Translations under genes and position numbers: made by a program
From: Bacteroides sp.
Lineage (GTDB): Bacteria; Bacteroidota; Bacteroidia; Bacteroidales; Bacteroidaceae
NCBI GenBank assembly: GCA_015060705.1
Contig: SUXY01000011.1
Coordinates: 1-56,394 of the forward strand
DNA: 56,394 nt
Direction: 5' to 3'
In this document: positions 27,214-35,872 of the stretch, in pieces
Layout: every line of letters begins with the position of its first letter
How positions within the stretch are numbered: position 1 is the first letter of the stretch
The notes under the pieces: model-generated
The model's database searches: none
What the model saw: only the letters and a program-made list of their open reading frames with translations
Told to the model about the DNA's origin: nothing

Positions 27214-28263
27214 ATGTTTTTCTTCTTTTTTAATTCAGAAAAAAGAATCGGCTTTAAAAAATTAACTTTAGCTGATTTAGGATTGTCAACAACAAGTAAC
27301 CAAACACATATTGGTTTGTACAATGGTGTTTTGACATTTCTTGATAATAGTGATGTTGTCAAATCTGCGATGTTGATATATGATGATTATTGTGACATAT
27401 TGCCTTGTTTTTTTGATCGAATTCAAAATCCGGATGGTTCATTCCGTAGTCCAAAAATCCGAGTAGGAGAAGAAGGTGAAGATACTGTAGCTTCCAAAAT
27501 TAGAGAATTTGCAAAGGCAAGTCCTAACTTAGAGTGGTTTCTTATATGGACGGGACTTGATAGTGAAGAATTAGTGTTTTGGTTGTTAAATAATGAGTCC
27601 TTAGAGTATACAAACATACGTCATCTGTTGCCAAAAACAGATGTTGTATATAAAGAAGATTCAAAAGAATTATCTGAAGCTTTAGATTATATCATTAAAA
27701 AAGTAAATTTTGTAAGCACGAATATTCAGAAGGATTTGGAAATAGTTTCACAAATAGAGAAATCTTCAAAAATATACAAGGCTAAAGATATTGAAAAGGC
27801 AGAAATACGTTTTAGAGAAACAGGAAAAATAGGCGAAGAACTAGTTGCAGAATATTTAGAGAAAGAAAAAAATGCAGGTAGAATTAGTTGTTTTGAATGG
27901 ACCAATAAAAACTCAGAATCAGGACTTCCTTATGACTTTTATGTAAATAATCAATTGTATATAGATGTAAAATCAACTATGTATAATTTCGAGCAAATGT
28001 TATTCTTTAGTAATCAAGAAATAGATTTCTTAGTAGGGAAAAAAGATTCTGAATATTCTGTGTTCAGAGTGTATGATTTAAATAAAGAGCAAAAGAAATT
28101 ACGCATTTGCAATAAATGTCTTTCATATATGACTTCAATGCAGAAAAGTATTTTAGATTTTCAAACAAATGTAAAGAATCAAGATGCTGTATTGCAAAAT
28201 ATAAAGTTGGGTATAAAACCAACAACCTGTTTCTTAGAAATGCAACCATCAATTGAATTGTAA
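27214..28263 (+). CDS. DUF3883 (NO VEIN C-terminal) predicted restriction nuclease
   Basis: A 349-residue protein. The C-terminal part shows the NOV_C/DUF3883 pattern, related to the PD-(D/E)XK fold: GEELVAEYLE (Glu208/Glu209), then YDFYVNNQLYIDVKST with Asp241, Asp251 and Lys253 as the presumed metal site. The N-terminal 110 residues contain LADLGLSTTSNQTHIGLY, which recalls the EcoRII-N/B3 DNA-binding pattern; this is a weak, by-eye resemblance. A coiled linker lies near residues 170-200. It sits two bases after methyltransferase 3 and two before mcrB. Likely a sequence-reading nuclease subunit. Confidence 0.75.
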   Translation: MFFFFFNSEKRIGFKKLTLADLGLSTTSNQTHIGLYNGVLTFLDNSDVVKSAMLIYDDYCDILPCFFDRIQNPDGSFRSPKIRVGEEGEDTVASKIREFAKASPNLEWFLIWTGLDSEELVFWLLNNESLEYTNIRHLLPKTDVVYKEDSKELSEALDYIIKKVNFVSTNIQKDLEIVSQIEKSSKIYKAKDIEKAEIRFRETGKIGEELVAEYLEKEKNAGRISCFEWTNKNSESGLPYDFYVNNQLYIDVKSTMYNFEQMLFFSNQEIDFLVGKKDSEYSVFRVYDLNKEQKKLRICNKCLSYMTSMQKSILDFQTNVKNQDAVLQNIKLGIKPTTCFLEMQPSIEL

Positions 28264-28265
28264 CT

Positions 28266-30026
28266 ATGTCAGAAATTATTAAACATATAAATGATACCAA
28301 TGCGAGTTATCGTTCATTAACTGCTGGTGATGCAAAGAATACGGACCTTTTTTTCGATCAAGGTCATTATAGTTTCTTTGGAGGTATAAATCGTACGATT
28401 AAAGTTCGTTTGCATAAAACAAATTTGTCGCAATCTATCCTTTTTATAGCTTCTATATTGCCGCGTAAATATGATTTAGGCGCAAAGCATTATAGGGTGG
28501 AGTATTCTTCTAAATTCGTGGAGGAGAATTTAGCTGTTCTTGATTCTTTTTTTACTGTAGATGGAGTAAAAACTGAAAATAGAGTTGTTGAATGGAATGT
28601 TCGCAAGGATATAATGCAAAAAAATGGAAAGATAGATGATAGATTGTATCTAAATGGTTTACAATTTGATTTATCTTATGATTTTAATGGAAATCAATTA
28701 ACGACAAAGTTTAGTATACGCAACTACCTTGCAGGTGGTTATTCTAATGTAAGAATGATAAGCAATGTAGATGATATCTATGATTTTTACATTTCTAATG
28801 TTACAGAAGCATACTTTGAAGATGATGGTATTGTAGAAGAAATAGAAGTAAAGCAAATTAATCTCAACAATGCTCGGCAGCAAATCTATCGCCCATACAT
28901 CACGGCCATAAAATCCAAACCATTCCTTTTACTTGCCGGCATATCAGGAACAGGAAAAAGCCGTATCGTTCGTGAATTGGCTCGTGCTTGTTGGGAAGCT
29001 GATTCAGAAGAATACAAAGCTCAAAAGCCAAAGAATTTTGTAATGATTCAGGTGAAACCGAATTGGCACGATTCAAGTGAATTGATAGGATATGTTAGCC
29101 GTGTAAGCGGTGAACCTGTATATGTGACAGGTGATTTCTTGAAATTCATCGCTAAGGCTTGGGAGAATTTAGATGTTCCGCATTTTCTCTGTTTGGATGA
29201 AATGAATTTAGCACCTGTAGAACAATATTTTGCAGAGTATTTGAGTGTGATAGAATCACGTAAAAATAAGAATGGTGAAATTGTAACGGATGCTATCATT
29301 GAGAAATGTGCAGAACAATGGTTTTATGATTTGACTGCCAAGCTTACCACCAATGACGACGTAAGAACTCGTTTTATGAACGAGGGCATCACTATTCCTA
29401 AAAACCTGATCGTCGTTGGTACAGTAAATATGGATGAAACGACCTTCTCTTTCTCCCGAAAAGTGCTTGACCGTGCCATGACCATCGAAATGAATGAAGT
29501 GGATTTGGAGGGTGGATTGGATAAGAAATACGAATCTATTGGCAGATTGGGTGAAGCGGAATTGATTGGTTATGCCGTAGAAGGTGTGGATGTGTATGCC
29601 GACAATAAAGAGGTGTGCGATACAGCTATCAGCTATCTGAAAGCTATCAATGAAAAGTTGGAAGGAACACCTTTCAAGGTGGCTTATCGTACACGCAATG
29701 AATTCCTGCTTTATGTGGTAAATAACTTGCCATACAATAAGAATGAAAATGGAGAAGATATACCGCAAGAAATGGTGATTGCCCGTGCTTTGGATGAAAT
29801 TACCAATATGAAGATTCTTTCTCGCATAGAAGGTGATGAAACCAAAGTAAGCGAAAGATTCTTGAACGATCTTCGTGAAACAATTAAAAAGGAACTGAAT
29901 AAGATTTCTCAGAAAGAATATTCGGGAACAAAGGGTAAAGAGGGTACAGAGTACGCAGTGTCTTTGGCCAAGTTGAAAGAAATGGCGACTCGTTTGGGTT
30001 CCGGATATACAAGTTTCTGGAGTTAA
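28266..30026 (+). CDS. McrB-like AAA+ restriction motor
   Basis: A 586-residue protein. The AAA+ part has Walker A GISGTGKSR (from Gly225), Walker B CLDEMN (Asp311/Glu312) and GTVNMDET (Asp390), the McrB-type sensor motif in a shortened variant of the usual MNxxD form. The first 200 residues are a separate region of unknown fold, where McrB proteins keep their DNA-recognition domain. Base composition jumps from about 23-33% GC to about 45% GC (hand counts of single rows) near 28,860, which is residue 200, exactly at the domain border. It partners the McrC-like gene downstream, with RhuM between them. Confidence 0.87.
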   Translation: MSEIIKHINDTNASYRSLTAGDAKNTDLFFDQGHYSFFGGINRTIKVRLHKTNLSQSILFIASILPRKYDLGAKHYRVEYSSKFVEENLAVLDSFFTVDGVKTENRVVEWNVRKDIMQKNGKIDDRLYLNGLQFDLSYDFNGNQLTTKFSIRNYLAGGYSNVRMISNVDDIYDFYISNVTEAYFEDDGIVEEIEVKQINLNNARQQIYRPYITAIKSKPFLLLAGISGTGKSRIVRELARACWEADSEEYKAQKPKNFVMIQVKPNWHDSSELIGYVSRVSGEPVYVTGDFLKFIAKAWENLDVPHFLCLDEMNLAPVEQYFAEYLSVIESRKNKNGEIVTDAIIEKCAEQWFYDLTAKLTTNDDVRTRFMNEGITIPKNLIVVGTVNMDETTFSFSRKVLDRAMTIEMNEVDLEGGLDKKYESIGRLGEAELIGYAVEGVDVYADNKEVCDTAISYLKAINEKLEGTPFKVAYRTRNEFLLYVVNNLPYNKNENGEDIPQEMVIARALDEITNMKILSRIEGDETKVSERFLNDLRETIKKELNKISQKEYSGTKGKEGTEYAVSLAKLKEMATRLGSGYTSFWS

Positions 30027-30033
30027 TAATTAA

Positions 30034-31032
30034 ATGGATGGCTACATGAATGAAGAAAATAAAATCATACTTTATCAAGATGATAACGAGATAACTCGTG
30101 TGTCTGTACGCTTTGCGGATGAAGATGTGTGGTTGACACAGAATCAGTTGGCGGAGATTTATGATACAACGCAAGAAAATATTTCGATGCACATCAGTAA
30201 CATCTATAAAGATGGAGAACTGGATGAAAATCGAACTTATAAGAAATTCTTATTAGTTCGCCAAGAGGGGAATCGTCAGGTAAAAAGAAATATAGATCAC
30301 TATAACTTGGATGTGATTATTGCTTTGGGTTATAGGGTACAATCGCAAGTGGCTACACGTTTCCGCCGATGGGCCACACAACGTCTGCATGAATACATCC
30401 AGAAGGGCTTTGCAATGGATGATGAACGTTTGAAGCAAGGTGGAAATAGATATTTCCGTGAATTGTTGCAACGTATTCGGGACATCCGCAGCAGTGAACG
30501 TAATTTCTATCAGCAAGTGACGGACATCTATGCAACGGCTACAGATTATGACCCACGCGATGAAATGACTAAAGCATTCTTTGCAACTGTACAGAACAAG
30601 TTGCACTACGCGGTTCATGAAAATACGGCTGCGGAAGTTATCTATCATCGGGTGGATAATGAGAAACCGTTTGTAGGGATGACCAATTTCAAGGGAAACT
30701 ATGTGACTAAGGATGACGTGAAGATTGCCAAGAATTACTTGACCAAAATAGAATTACAACGACTGAATCTGTTGGTTTCGGGTTTCTTGGATTTTGCTGA
30801 GTTCCAGGCTTTAGAAATGAATGCCATGACGATGAAGGATTGGATAGAGGCATTGGATAACCAAATCATCGCACTGAAACGGAAAGTCTTGGTAGGAAAA
30901 GGACATGTATCGCATAAACAAGCCATAGAAAAGGCTGAAAAGGAATTTGAAATATACCGCAAGCGTGAAATGGAATTGCTGGAAAGTGATTTCGACAAGG
31001 AAATAAAGCGATTGAGAGATTTAAATAAGTAA
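30034..31032 (+). CDS. RhuM family protein within the restriction operon
   Basis: A 332-residue RhuM (virulence RhuM) family protein. The N-terminal part DVWLTQNQLAEIY, then TTQENISMHISNIYK, looks like a DNA-binding helix-turn-helix. The middle has YNLDVIIALGYRVQSQVATRF, the family signature, and the C-terminus is a charged helix. RhuM proteins are often found inside restriction and defence loci, but their biochemical role is unknown to me. It lies seven bases after mcrB and four before mcrC, so it belongs to the operon. Possible roles: regulator, toxin-like effector or adaptor. Confidence 0.85.
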   Translation: MDGYMNEENKIILYQDDNEITRVSVRFADEDVWLTQNQLAEIYDTTQENISMHISNIYKDGELDENRTYKKFLLVRQEGNRQVKRNIDHYNLDVIIALGYRVQSQVATRFRRWATQRLHEYIQKGFAMDDERLKQGGNRYFRELLQRIRDIRSSERNFYQQVTDIYATATDYDPRDEMTKAFFATVQNKLHYAVHENTAAEVIYHRVDNEKPFVGMTNFKGNYVTKDDVKIAKNYLTKIELQRLNLLVSGFLDFAEFQALEMNAMTMKDWIEALDNQIIALKRKVLVGKGHVSHKQAIEKAEKEFEIYRKREMELLESDFDKEIKRLRDLNK

Positions 31033-31036
31033 AAGA

Positions 31037-33226
31037 ATGGAATTGCTCACGATACATCATCACGATTTTACGATGTCTATAGAATGTACTAAGTTTATGG
31101 GCATTTGGGGAAAGGCCGTACAAAATGTAGGGAAGGACAAGCTTATGTCCAGATATACATGGACGGATGGTGTGGAACGTGTAGTGAAGCATAACGAAGG
31201 TGGCCAAGAAGAGGAATTGATATGCGGAGAAGAAGCTTCGGCCATATTCTTTGACAATGCGGATTATCCCATTTGGATAGATTTTCATAAAGATGTAAAA
31301 TATGCAGAATTCGGCTCAATACTGAAAAATGAAAATGAACGGTTCAGCTTCAGGAAAAATGTGTTGGCCGGATTCATCAACTATAACAACGAGATAGGGA
31401 AAAGTGAAATAAACATCGTTTATAAAGTCGGGTCGGAAACAAGACACTTCACTTTCGGTTTTGAAGTGCTAAGTACAAAGCTTGATTATCATGATCATTG
31501 GAACAAGATAATCGAAGACATCGAAGCAGAATATCGGATGTTGTCGCTCGACTATATGCGTAGAACATTCCACGGATTTACACCCCATGAAAGGGGAGAA
31601 ACACCGGAATTGATTTGGTGGAATATCTTTTCAGGAGAACGTGAGAAGTTCATCAAAGCGTGCAAAAACATCATAGAGCGACCAAGAAGAAGACTCCGTG
31701 GATATGAAACCTATCAACGTGCCGATAAGGTGAAGCGGGTGACTGTCAATATAGAAAATGAATTGGCTGAACATCGCAAGGAAGCGGCTCATCTCTATCG
31801 GATAGAAGAGCATACGCAATCGAACGATACACAGGAAAACCGATTCTTGAAATATGCGTTGGCGCAAATCATTTCCAAATATGAGGTGCTGAAAAAGTAT
31901 ATTGAATCGGTTGGAAAGGCTTCTGATGTATTGAAGAATGAAATGGATGTCTGTCTTCATACATTGAAAAGATTGCAGAGGAATCCGTTCTTCCGCACTA
32001 TCGGGCATTTCAAGGGATTGAATCAAGAAAGCTTGGTTTTGCAAAAGGCAACCGGATATAGTCAAGTATATCGCACTTGGAATTTGTTGCGCCGTTCGTA
32101 TTCTCTACAAGATGGAATGTACAGGCTTCAAACAAAGGATATTGCAACGCTTTATGAAATATGGTGTTTCATCGAGGTCAGTCATATTGTGAAGGAGCAG
32201 CTTCGGATAGGAAGTGAAGATGTGGAACATCGCAACCGTATGGAAATGAACGGTCTCTTTACATGGGAACTAGGCCGTGGTGAACATTCACGAATTCTTT
32301 TCCGCAAAGATGGTGTGGAATTGGCCGAACTTGTCTATAATCCGAAGCATACGGAAAAAGAGAACGACAATGTAAGTATGCCAAATCTTGTTGTGCCAAC
32401 CGTTGCGCAAAAGCCGGACATTGTCCTCCAATTGACTAAGAACGACCTTCATGATGGAATGAAGATGACTTATCTCTTTGATGCCAAATATCGTATTGGA
32501 GGAAAAGATAAAGGTGTAGATGTGCCACCAGATGATGCCATTAATCAAATGCATCGTTATCGTGATGCCATTTATTATAAGGATTATAATTCTGACCAAT
32601 TGAAGAGGGAAGTGATTGGTGGTTATATCTTGTTTCCTGGTGCGGGTGAACCGCTTGACGTGGAAAAGTCTAAATTCTATGAATCCATCAAGGAAGTGAA
32701 CATCGGCGCATTCCCATTGCGCCCTAAAGATGAACGAAACCGGAAATTTTTGGAAGAGTTTATTGAAGGTATCATCAAACGGAAATCATCTGAAACCATT
32801 GCAGAAGTTATTCCTCATAAGGGCACTGTATTAGAAGTGCATGATAGAGTTTTGATAGGATTGGTGAAACCAAGCTCTCGAAAGGATTATTATCCTAAAT
32901 TTATGAAAGGCGAAGCGGATTTGTATTATACAGGTGCAAATTTCCCTACCACCATTTCATTGGATGGTCTTCATTATTTCATCCCTTATTTTAAAGGACA
33001 AGGAATAAGGGATGTTTATAAAATCACTCGCATTCGAACAATTACAGCGAAAGAAGCCAAGCAAGATGAAGGTGCGGAGGCAAATGTAACGGATTTACGT
33101 TTGGCGTTTGAATTGGAATTCAGTCATAAGCTGTCGGATGATATACGGATGATAAAGACTGCGGGAATGATTGATAATACTTTCATTAATACGACTTTTG
33201 ATAGAATAGGAGAATTGGTAAAATAA
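31037..33226 (+). CDS. McrC-like (DUF2357) restriction nuclease subunit
   Basis: A 729-residue protein. The first half is helical with long charged stretches, as in DUF2357 proteins, which would contact the McrB ring. The nuclease core has YLFDAKYR with Asp482 and Lys484, the (D/E)xK of the PD-(D/E)XK fold, followed by QMHRYRDAIYY. About 150 residues extend beyond the nuclease core, ending with a C-terminal part that may bind DNA. It closes the ten-gene operon. Composition here is again close to that of the chromosome. Confidence 0.85.
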   Translation: MELLTIHHHDFTMSIECTKFMGIWGKAVQNVGKDKLMSRYTWTDGVERVVKHNEGGQEEELICGEEASAIFFDNADYPIWIDFHKDVKYAEFGSILKNENERFSFRKNVLAGFINYNNEIGKSEINIVYKVGSETRHFTFGFEVLSTKLDYHDHWNKIIEDIEAEYRMLSLDYMRRTFHGFTPHERGETPELIWWNIFSGEREKFIKACKNIIERPRRRLRGYETYQRADKVKRVTVNIENELAEHRKEAAHLYRIEEHTQSNDTQENRFLKYALAQIISKYEVLKKYIESVGKASDVLKNEMDVCLHTLKRLQRNPFFRTIGHFKGLNQESLVLQKATGYSQVYRTWNLLRRSYSLQDGMYRLQTKDIATLYEIWCFIEVSHIVKEQLRIGSEDVEHRNRMEMNGLFTWELGRGEHSRILFRKDGVELAELVYNPKHTEKENDNVSMPNLVVPTVAQKPDIVLQLTKNDLHDGMKMTYLFDAKYRIGGKDKGVDVPPDDAINQMHRYRDAIYYKDYNSDQLKREVIGGYILFPGAGEPLDVEKSKFYESIKEVNIGAFPLRPKDERNRKFLEEFIEGIIKRKSSETIAEVIPHKGTVLEVHDRVLIGLVKPSSRKDYYPKFMKGEADLYYTGANFPTTISLDGLHYFIPYFKGQGIRDVYKITRIRTITAKEAKQDEGAEANVTDLRLAFELEFSHKLSDDIRMIKTAGMIDNTFINTTFDRIGELVK

Positions 33227-33304
33227 TTTACAGAAACACCAAAGTTATCGTACATGATAGTACCTCTTTCAACACCATAGACAGTTATTTAATTGTTAAC
33301 TAAT

Positions 33305-33841
33305 ATGATAATAGCAAAGAAACTTGATTCGATTACTGCACTCGATGCGCAAGTGAGAAGATTATACGAAACGGCTTTTCCGGTAGAAGAGCAGATTCCA
33401 TACGAAGACTTGATGGTGCTGATGGACAAGATGCCACTGGACTTCACCGCTTATTATGAAGGTGAGGAATTCGTAGGGTTCACCATTGTCTATCCACGGA
33501 AGACGTTCAATTGGTTCTGGTATTTTGCCGTATGCGATGAATTGCGCGGAAAAGGAATGGGGCAACAGATTCTCTCGATGCTGATAGAGGAATACAAGGA
33601 TTGTACGAACATCCTCGATATGGAATCGCCCGACCAAGTGTGCGAAAACTCGGAGCAAAGGAAAAGGAGATGTGCCTTCTATCTTCGCAACGAATTCCGG
33701 AAAACGGGAGTGGGAAAATCGTTCGAAGGCATCGACTATACCATCTTGATGATGGGCAATGGATCATTCACCTTGGATGATTATGAACAGGTGCTGGATG
33801 AGCTCCGTTCTTTCTGGAAGGCCATGCCCGATGAGGAATAA
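33305..33841 (+). CDS. GNAT family N-acetyltransferase
   Basis: A 178-residue acetyl-CoA-dependent acyltransferase. I chose ATG 33305 over an upstream TTG at 33293. The fold is visible as a beta-bulge region VGFTIVYP, the acetyl-CoA loop ELRGKGMGQQIL (motif A, Q/RxxGxG/A type) near residue 80, and CAFYLRNEF near residue 120. Substrate not readable. It is the first gene after the defence operon and may pair with the Nudix gene 18 bases downstream. Confidence 0.82.
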   Translation: MIIAKKLDSITALDAQVRRLYETAFPVEEQIPYEDLMVLMDKMPLDFTAYYEGEEFVGFTIVYPRKTFNWFWYFAVCDELRGKGMGQQILSMLIEEYKDCTNILDMESPDQVCENSEQRKRRCAFYLRNEFRKTGVGKSFEGIDYTILMMGNGSFTLDDYEQVLDELRSFWKAMPDEE

Positions 33842-33859
33842 ATATCAAAATGAACTTGT

Positions 33860-34249
33860 ATGAAAACCGTCGAAGTAGTAGCTTCCGTCATCCATCAGCA
33901 TGGAAGAATCCTTGCCACCCAACGGGGATATGGCGAGCATAAAGGGATGTGGGAATTTCCTGGTGGAAAGATGGAAATGGGAGAAACGGAGGAAGAAGCT
34001 ATCGTTCGCGAAATCCGTGAGGAACTGAACGTGGAGATTCGTGTGGAAAGGAAGGTATGTACCGTGAAGTATGATTATCCGAATTTCCATCTTACCATGC
34101 ATTGTCATTGGTGTAGCATCGTGCAAGGTGAGCTGATGCTGAATGAGCATCAATCGGCCCGTTGGCTGGAGAAATCGGAGTGGGAGAGTGTGGAGTGGCT
34201 TCCAGCTGATATCGAAGTGGTGAAGGATCTCCAAAAGTACCAATGTTAA
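33860..34249 (+). CDS. Nudix (d)NTP pyrophosphohydrolase (MutT-like)
   Basis: A 129-residue cytoplasmic enzyme with a perfect Nudix box: GGKMEMGE, then REIREEL (GX5EX7REUXEEXGU-type, near residues 36-58). It begins with VEVVASVIHQHGRILATQR, typical of the MutT/8-oxo-dGTP diphosphatase group that clears oxidised or damaged nucleotides. The WLEKSEWESVEWLPAD end fits as well. Confidence 0.88.
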   Translation: MKTVEVVASVIHQHGRILATQRGYGEHKGMWEFPGGKMEMGETEEEAIVREIREELNVEIRVERKVCTVKYDYPNFHLTMHCHWCSIVQGELMLNEHQSARWLEKSEWESVEWLPADIEVVKDLQKYQC

Positions 34250-34458
34250 CGTGTCTTCGCATCAAACTCATCGAAAAATAATCGACTTTCTTTGAAAATT
34301 AATTCCACATTGACCGAATCTGTCAAATTCCACCCGTTTCTTTGCAATATCAAAGACTAAACATACCAAATAAAAGCGAAATTGCAATCTGCCGGTCTGG
34401 GAAGATAGGCAGATTTTATTCAGAATTCAAAGTAAGTTTTACTCTAAAATATGATAGT

Positions 34459-34743
34459 ATGGTTTTAGCATTATTGATTACATTGGGTTTAATGATTGTT
34501 GCTCCTATTGTTGGAGCAATTATCGGTCTTATTGCGGCAATCGTCGTGCCGAACAAGTTTCGGGGTTCGCATCATCAGACGAATAGTGATATGAATCCGT
34601 GGCATTATTCCAACCAGGATAATCATTCCTCCAAAAATACGGATAGGGGCCAAGAATATGATCCCTTCGATACTCATTGGGAGACTAGTTTCGACTGGCA
34701 AGACGAGAATAATGACGGATATGATGACCGGTATGAATTCTAA
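34459..34743 (+). CDS. Small single-span membrane protein with an acidic Ca-loop-like tail
   Basis: A 94-residue protein of unknown function. I chose ATG 34459 because it starts directly with the hydrophobic segment (residues 1-32, MVLALLITLGLM...); in-frame sequence further up has no good start. The rest is polar, rich in Asn/His/Asp, and ends with DENNDGYDDRYEF. The spacing D-x-N-x-D-G-x-x-D resembles a calcium-binding loop of EF-hand or thrombospondin type 3 kind. No relative is recognised. Confidence 0.5.
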   Translation: MVLALLITLGLMIVAPIVGAIIGLIAAIVVPNKFRGSHHQTNSDMNPWHYSNQDNHSSKNTDRGQEYDPFDTHWETSFDWQDENNDGYDDRYEF

Positions 34744-34745
34744 TA

Positions 34746-34770
34746 GGGTAATCAGGTAATCAGTAATCAG
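34746..34770. repeat. 25-bp intergenic repeat, copy 2
   Basis: Exact reverse complement of 14823-14847, lying three bases after a stop codon. Built on the word GTAATCAG. Confidence 0.75.
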
Positions 34771-34920
34771 TTGTTTTGTATTTCATTGATTTTCTAGGAA
34801 TTTCATTCATCGGGGCAGGAAGAATCTCTTCCTTGTTTTTTCTTCTACAATCTTGGATTTTTCAGAAATTTATGGTTACTTTGCATAAGAGAGTAATAAC
34901 CTTATTTGTTTAACAACTAA

Positions 34921-35775
34921 ATGAATACAACTAATATGGGAGTATTTATTGACCCTTCTACCGATTATGGGTTTAAAAGAATTTTCGGTGACAAGGAATT
35001 GATGATCAATTTCCTGAATTCGCTATTAGAAGGCGAACGTGTGATAACTGACCTCCGCTACATGAACAATGAACGGATAGCTAAACAAAAAGACGAGCGG
35101 AAGGTTATATATGACCTGTATTGCGAGACTAACACGGGAGAACATATCATCGTGGAAATGCAGAAGCGTTCTCAGAAACATTTCAAGGACCGGGCATTGT
35201 ATTATTCGGCCTGTTCCATTGTCGAGCAAGGATTTCAGGGTGATTGGGATTATGAGCTGATGCCGGTATATGGTGTATTTTTCCTGGATTTCATCTTCGA
35301 CAAGGATACTTCCGGATACTTCTGCAAGGATGTTTCACTAGTGGAGAAATACACGGGCAAGGTGTTCAGCAACAAATTGCATCATTACTATATCGAACTT
35401 CCCCGTTTCGTGAAGTCGAAGTCGGAATGTGATAGTTTTTTCGATTGTTGGATTTATAATTTGGCGAATATGAATGACTTGAAAGAACTTTATTTTAAGG
35501 ATCGTGATGCTATCTTCCGCCGTTTGGAAGAGATTGCTTCTCGTGCCAATCTGAGCAAGGAGGAATATGATCAGTATAGGTATGAATGGAAAATCAATAA
35601 CGATTATTTCAATTGTCTGGATTATGCCATAGAGCAAGGATTGGAGCAAGGAAGGGAGCAAGGAAGGGAACAAGGAAAACAAGAAGTTGCCAAAAATTTG
35701 AAAGCCATGGGACTTTCTTCTGATAACATCATGAAAGCAACCGGCTTATCTATCGAAGAAATTGAAAAACTATAA
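34921..35775 (+). CDS. PD-(D/E)XK nuclease family protein (Rpn/transposase-like)
   Basis: A 284-residue member of the PDDEXK_2 family. It starts with the family hallmark DPSTDYGFKRIFG. Metal-site residues are likely Asp in VIYDLYC (residue 63) and Glu in IVEMQKRS (about residue 77), an E-x-Q variant seen in the family. The end has four QG-rich repeats (EQGREQGREQG) and a short helix-turn-like ALGLS-type tail (MGLSSDNIMKATGLS). Relatives are recombination-promoting nucleases found in many copies in gut bacteria. Monocistronic, with a terminator. Confidence 0.88.
   Translation: MNTTNMGVFIDPSTDYGFKRIFGDKELMINFLNSLLEGERVITDLRYMNNERIAKQKDERKVIYDLYCETNTGEHIIVEMQKRSQKHFKDRALYYSACSIVEQGFQGDWDYELMPVYGVFFLDFIFDKDTSGYFCKDVSLVEKYTGKVFSNKLHHYYIELPRFVKSKSECDSFFDCWIYNLANMNDLKELYFKDRDAIFRRLEEIASRANLSKEEYDQYRYEWKINNDYFNCLDYAIEQGLEQGREQGREQGKQEVAKNLKAMGLSSDNIMKATGLSIEEIEKL
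35632..35679 (+). repeat. 12-bp tandem repeat inside the PDDEXK_2 gene
   Basis: Four units of about GAGCAAGGAAGG (35632, 35644, 35656, 35668) encode EQGL/EQGR/EQGR/EQGK. Copy number can change without shifting the frame. Confidence 0.8.
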
Positions 35776-35790
35776 TTTTATCCAATAATT

Positions 35791-35824
35791 AAAGGCTACG
35801 TTTCAAAAGGAGCGTAGCCTTTTC
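35791..35824 (+). terminator. Terminator after the PDDEXK_2 gene
   Basis: AAAGGCTACG (35791-35800) pairs perfectly with CGTAGCCTTT (35813-35822); the short T-run lies partly within the stem. Confidence 0.75.
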
Positions 35825-35872
35825 ATCGGATTGAAAAGGAATATATTGAAACTATATTTTAAATAATTGAAT

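Noticed and set aside
20514..33226. BREX, DISARM or coiled-coil McrBC (CoCoNuT) system
   Set aside because: No PglZ, BrxC or DrmA/B-type genes and no long coiled-coil partner; methylases are m5C type and the nucleases fit the BsuMI/LlaJI plan better.
20400..33304. Integrative element with attachment sites
   Set aside because: No integrase, tRNA or flanking direct repeat was found at either edge; homologous exchange fits better.
14823..34770. The two 25-bp repeats as ends of a 20-kb composite element carrying the defence operon
   Set aside because: The stretch contains housekeeping genes (panB, ettA, mntH), there is no transposase, and the repeats do not lie at the composition borders.
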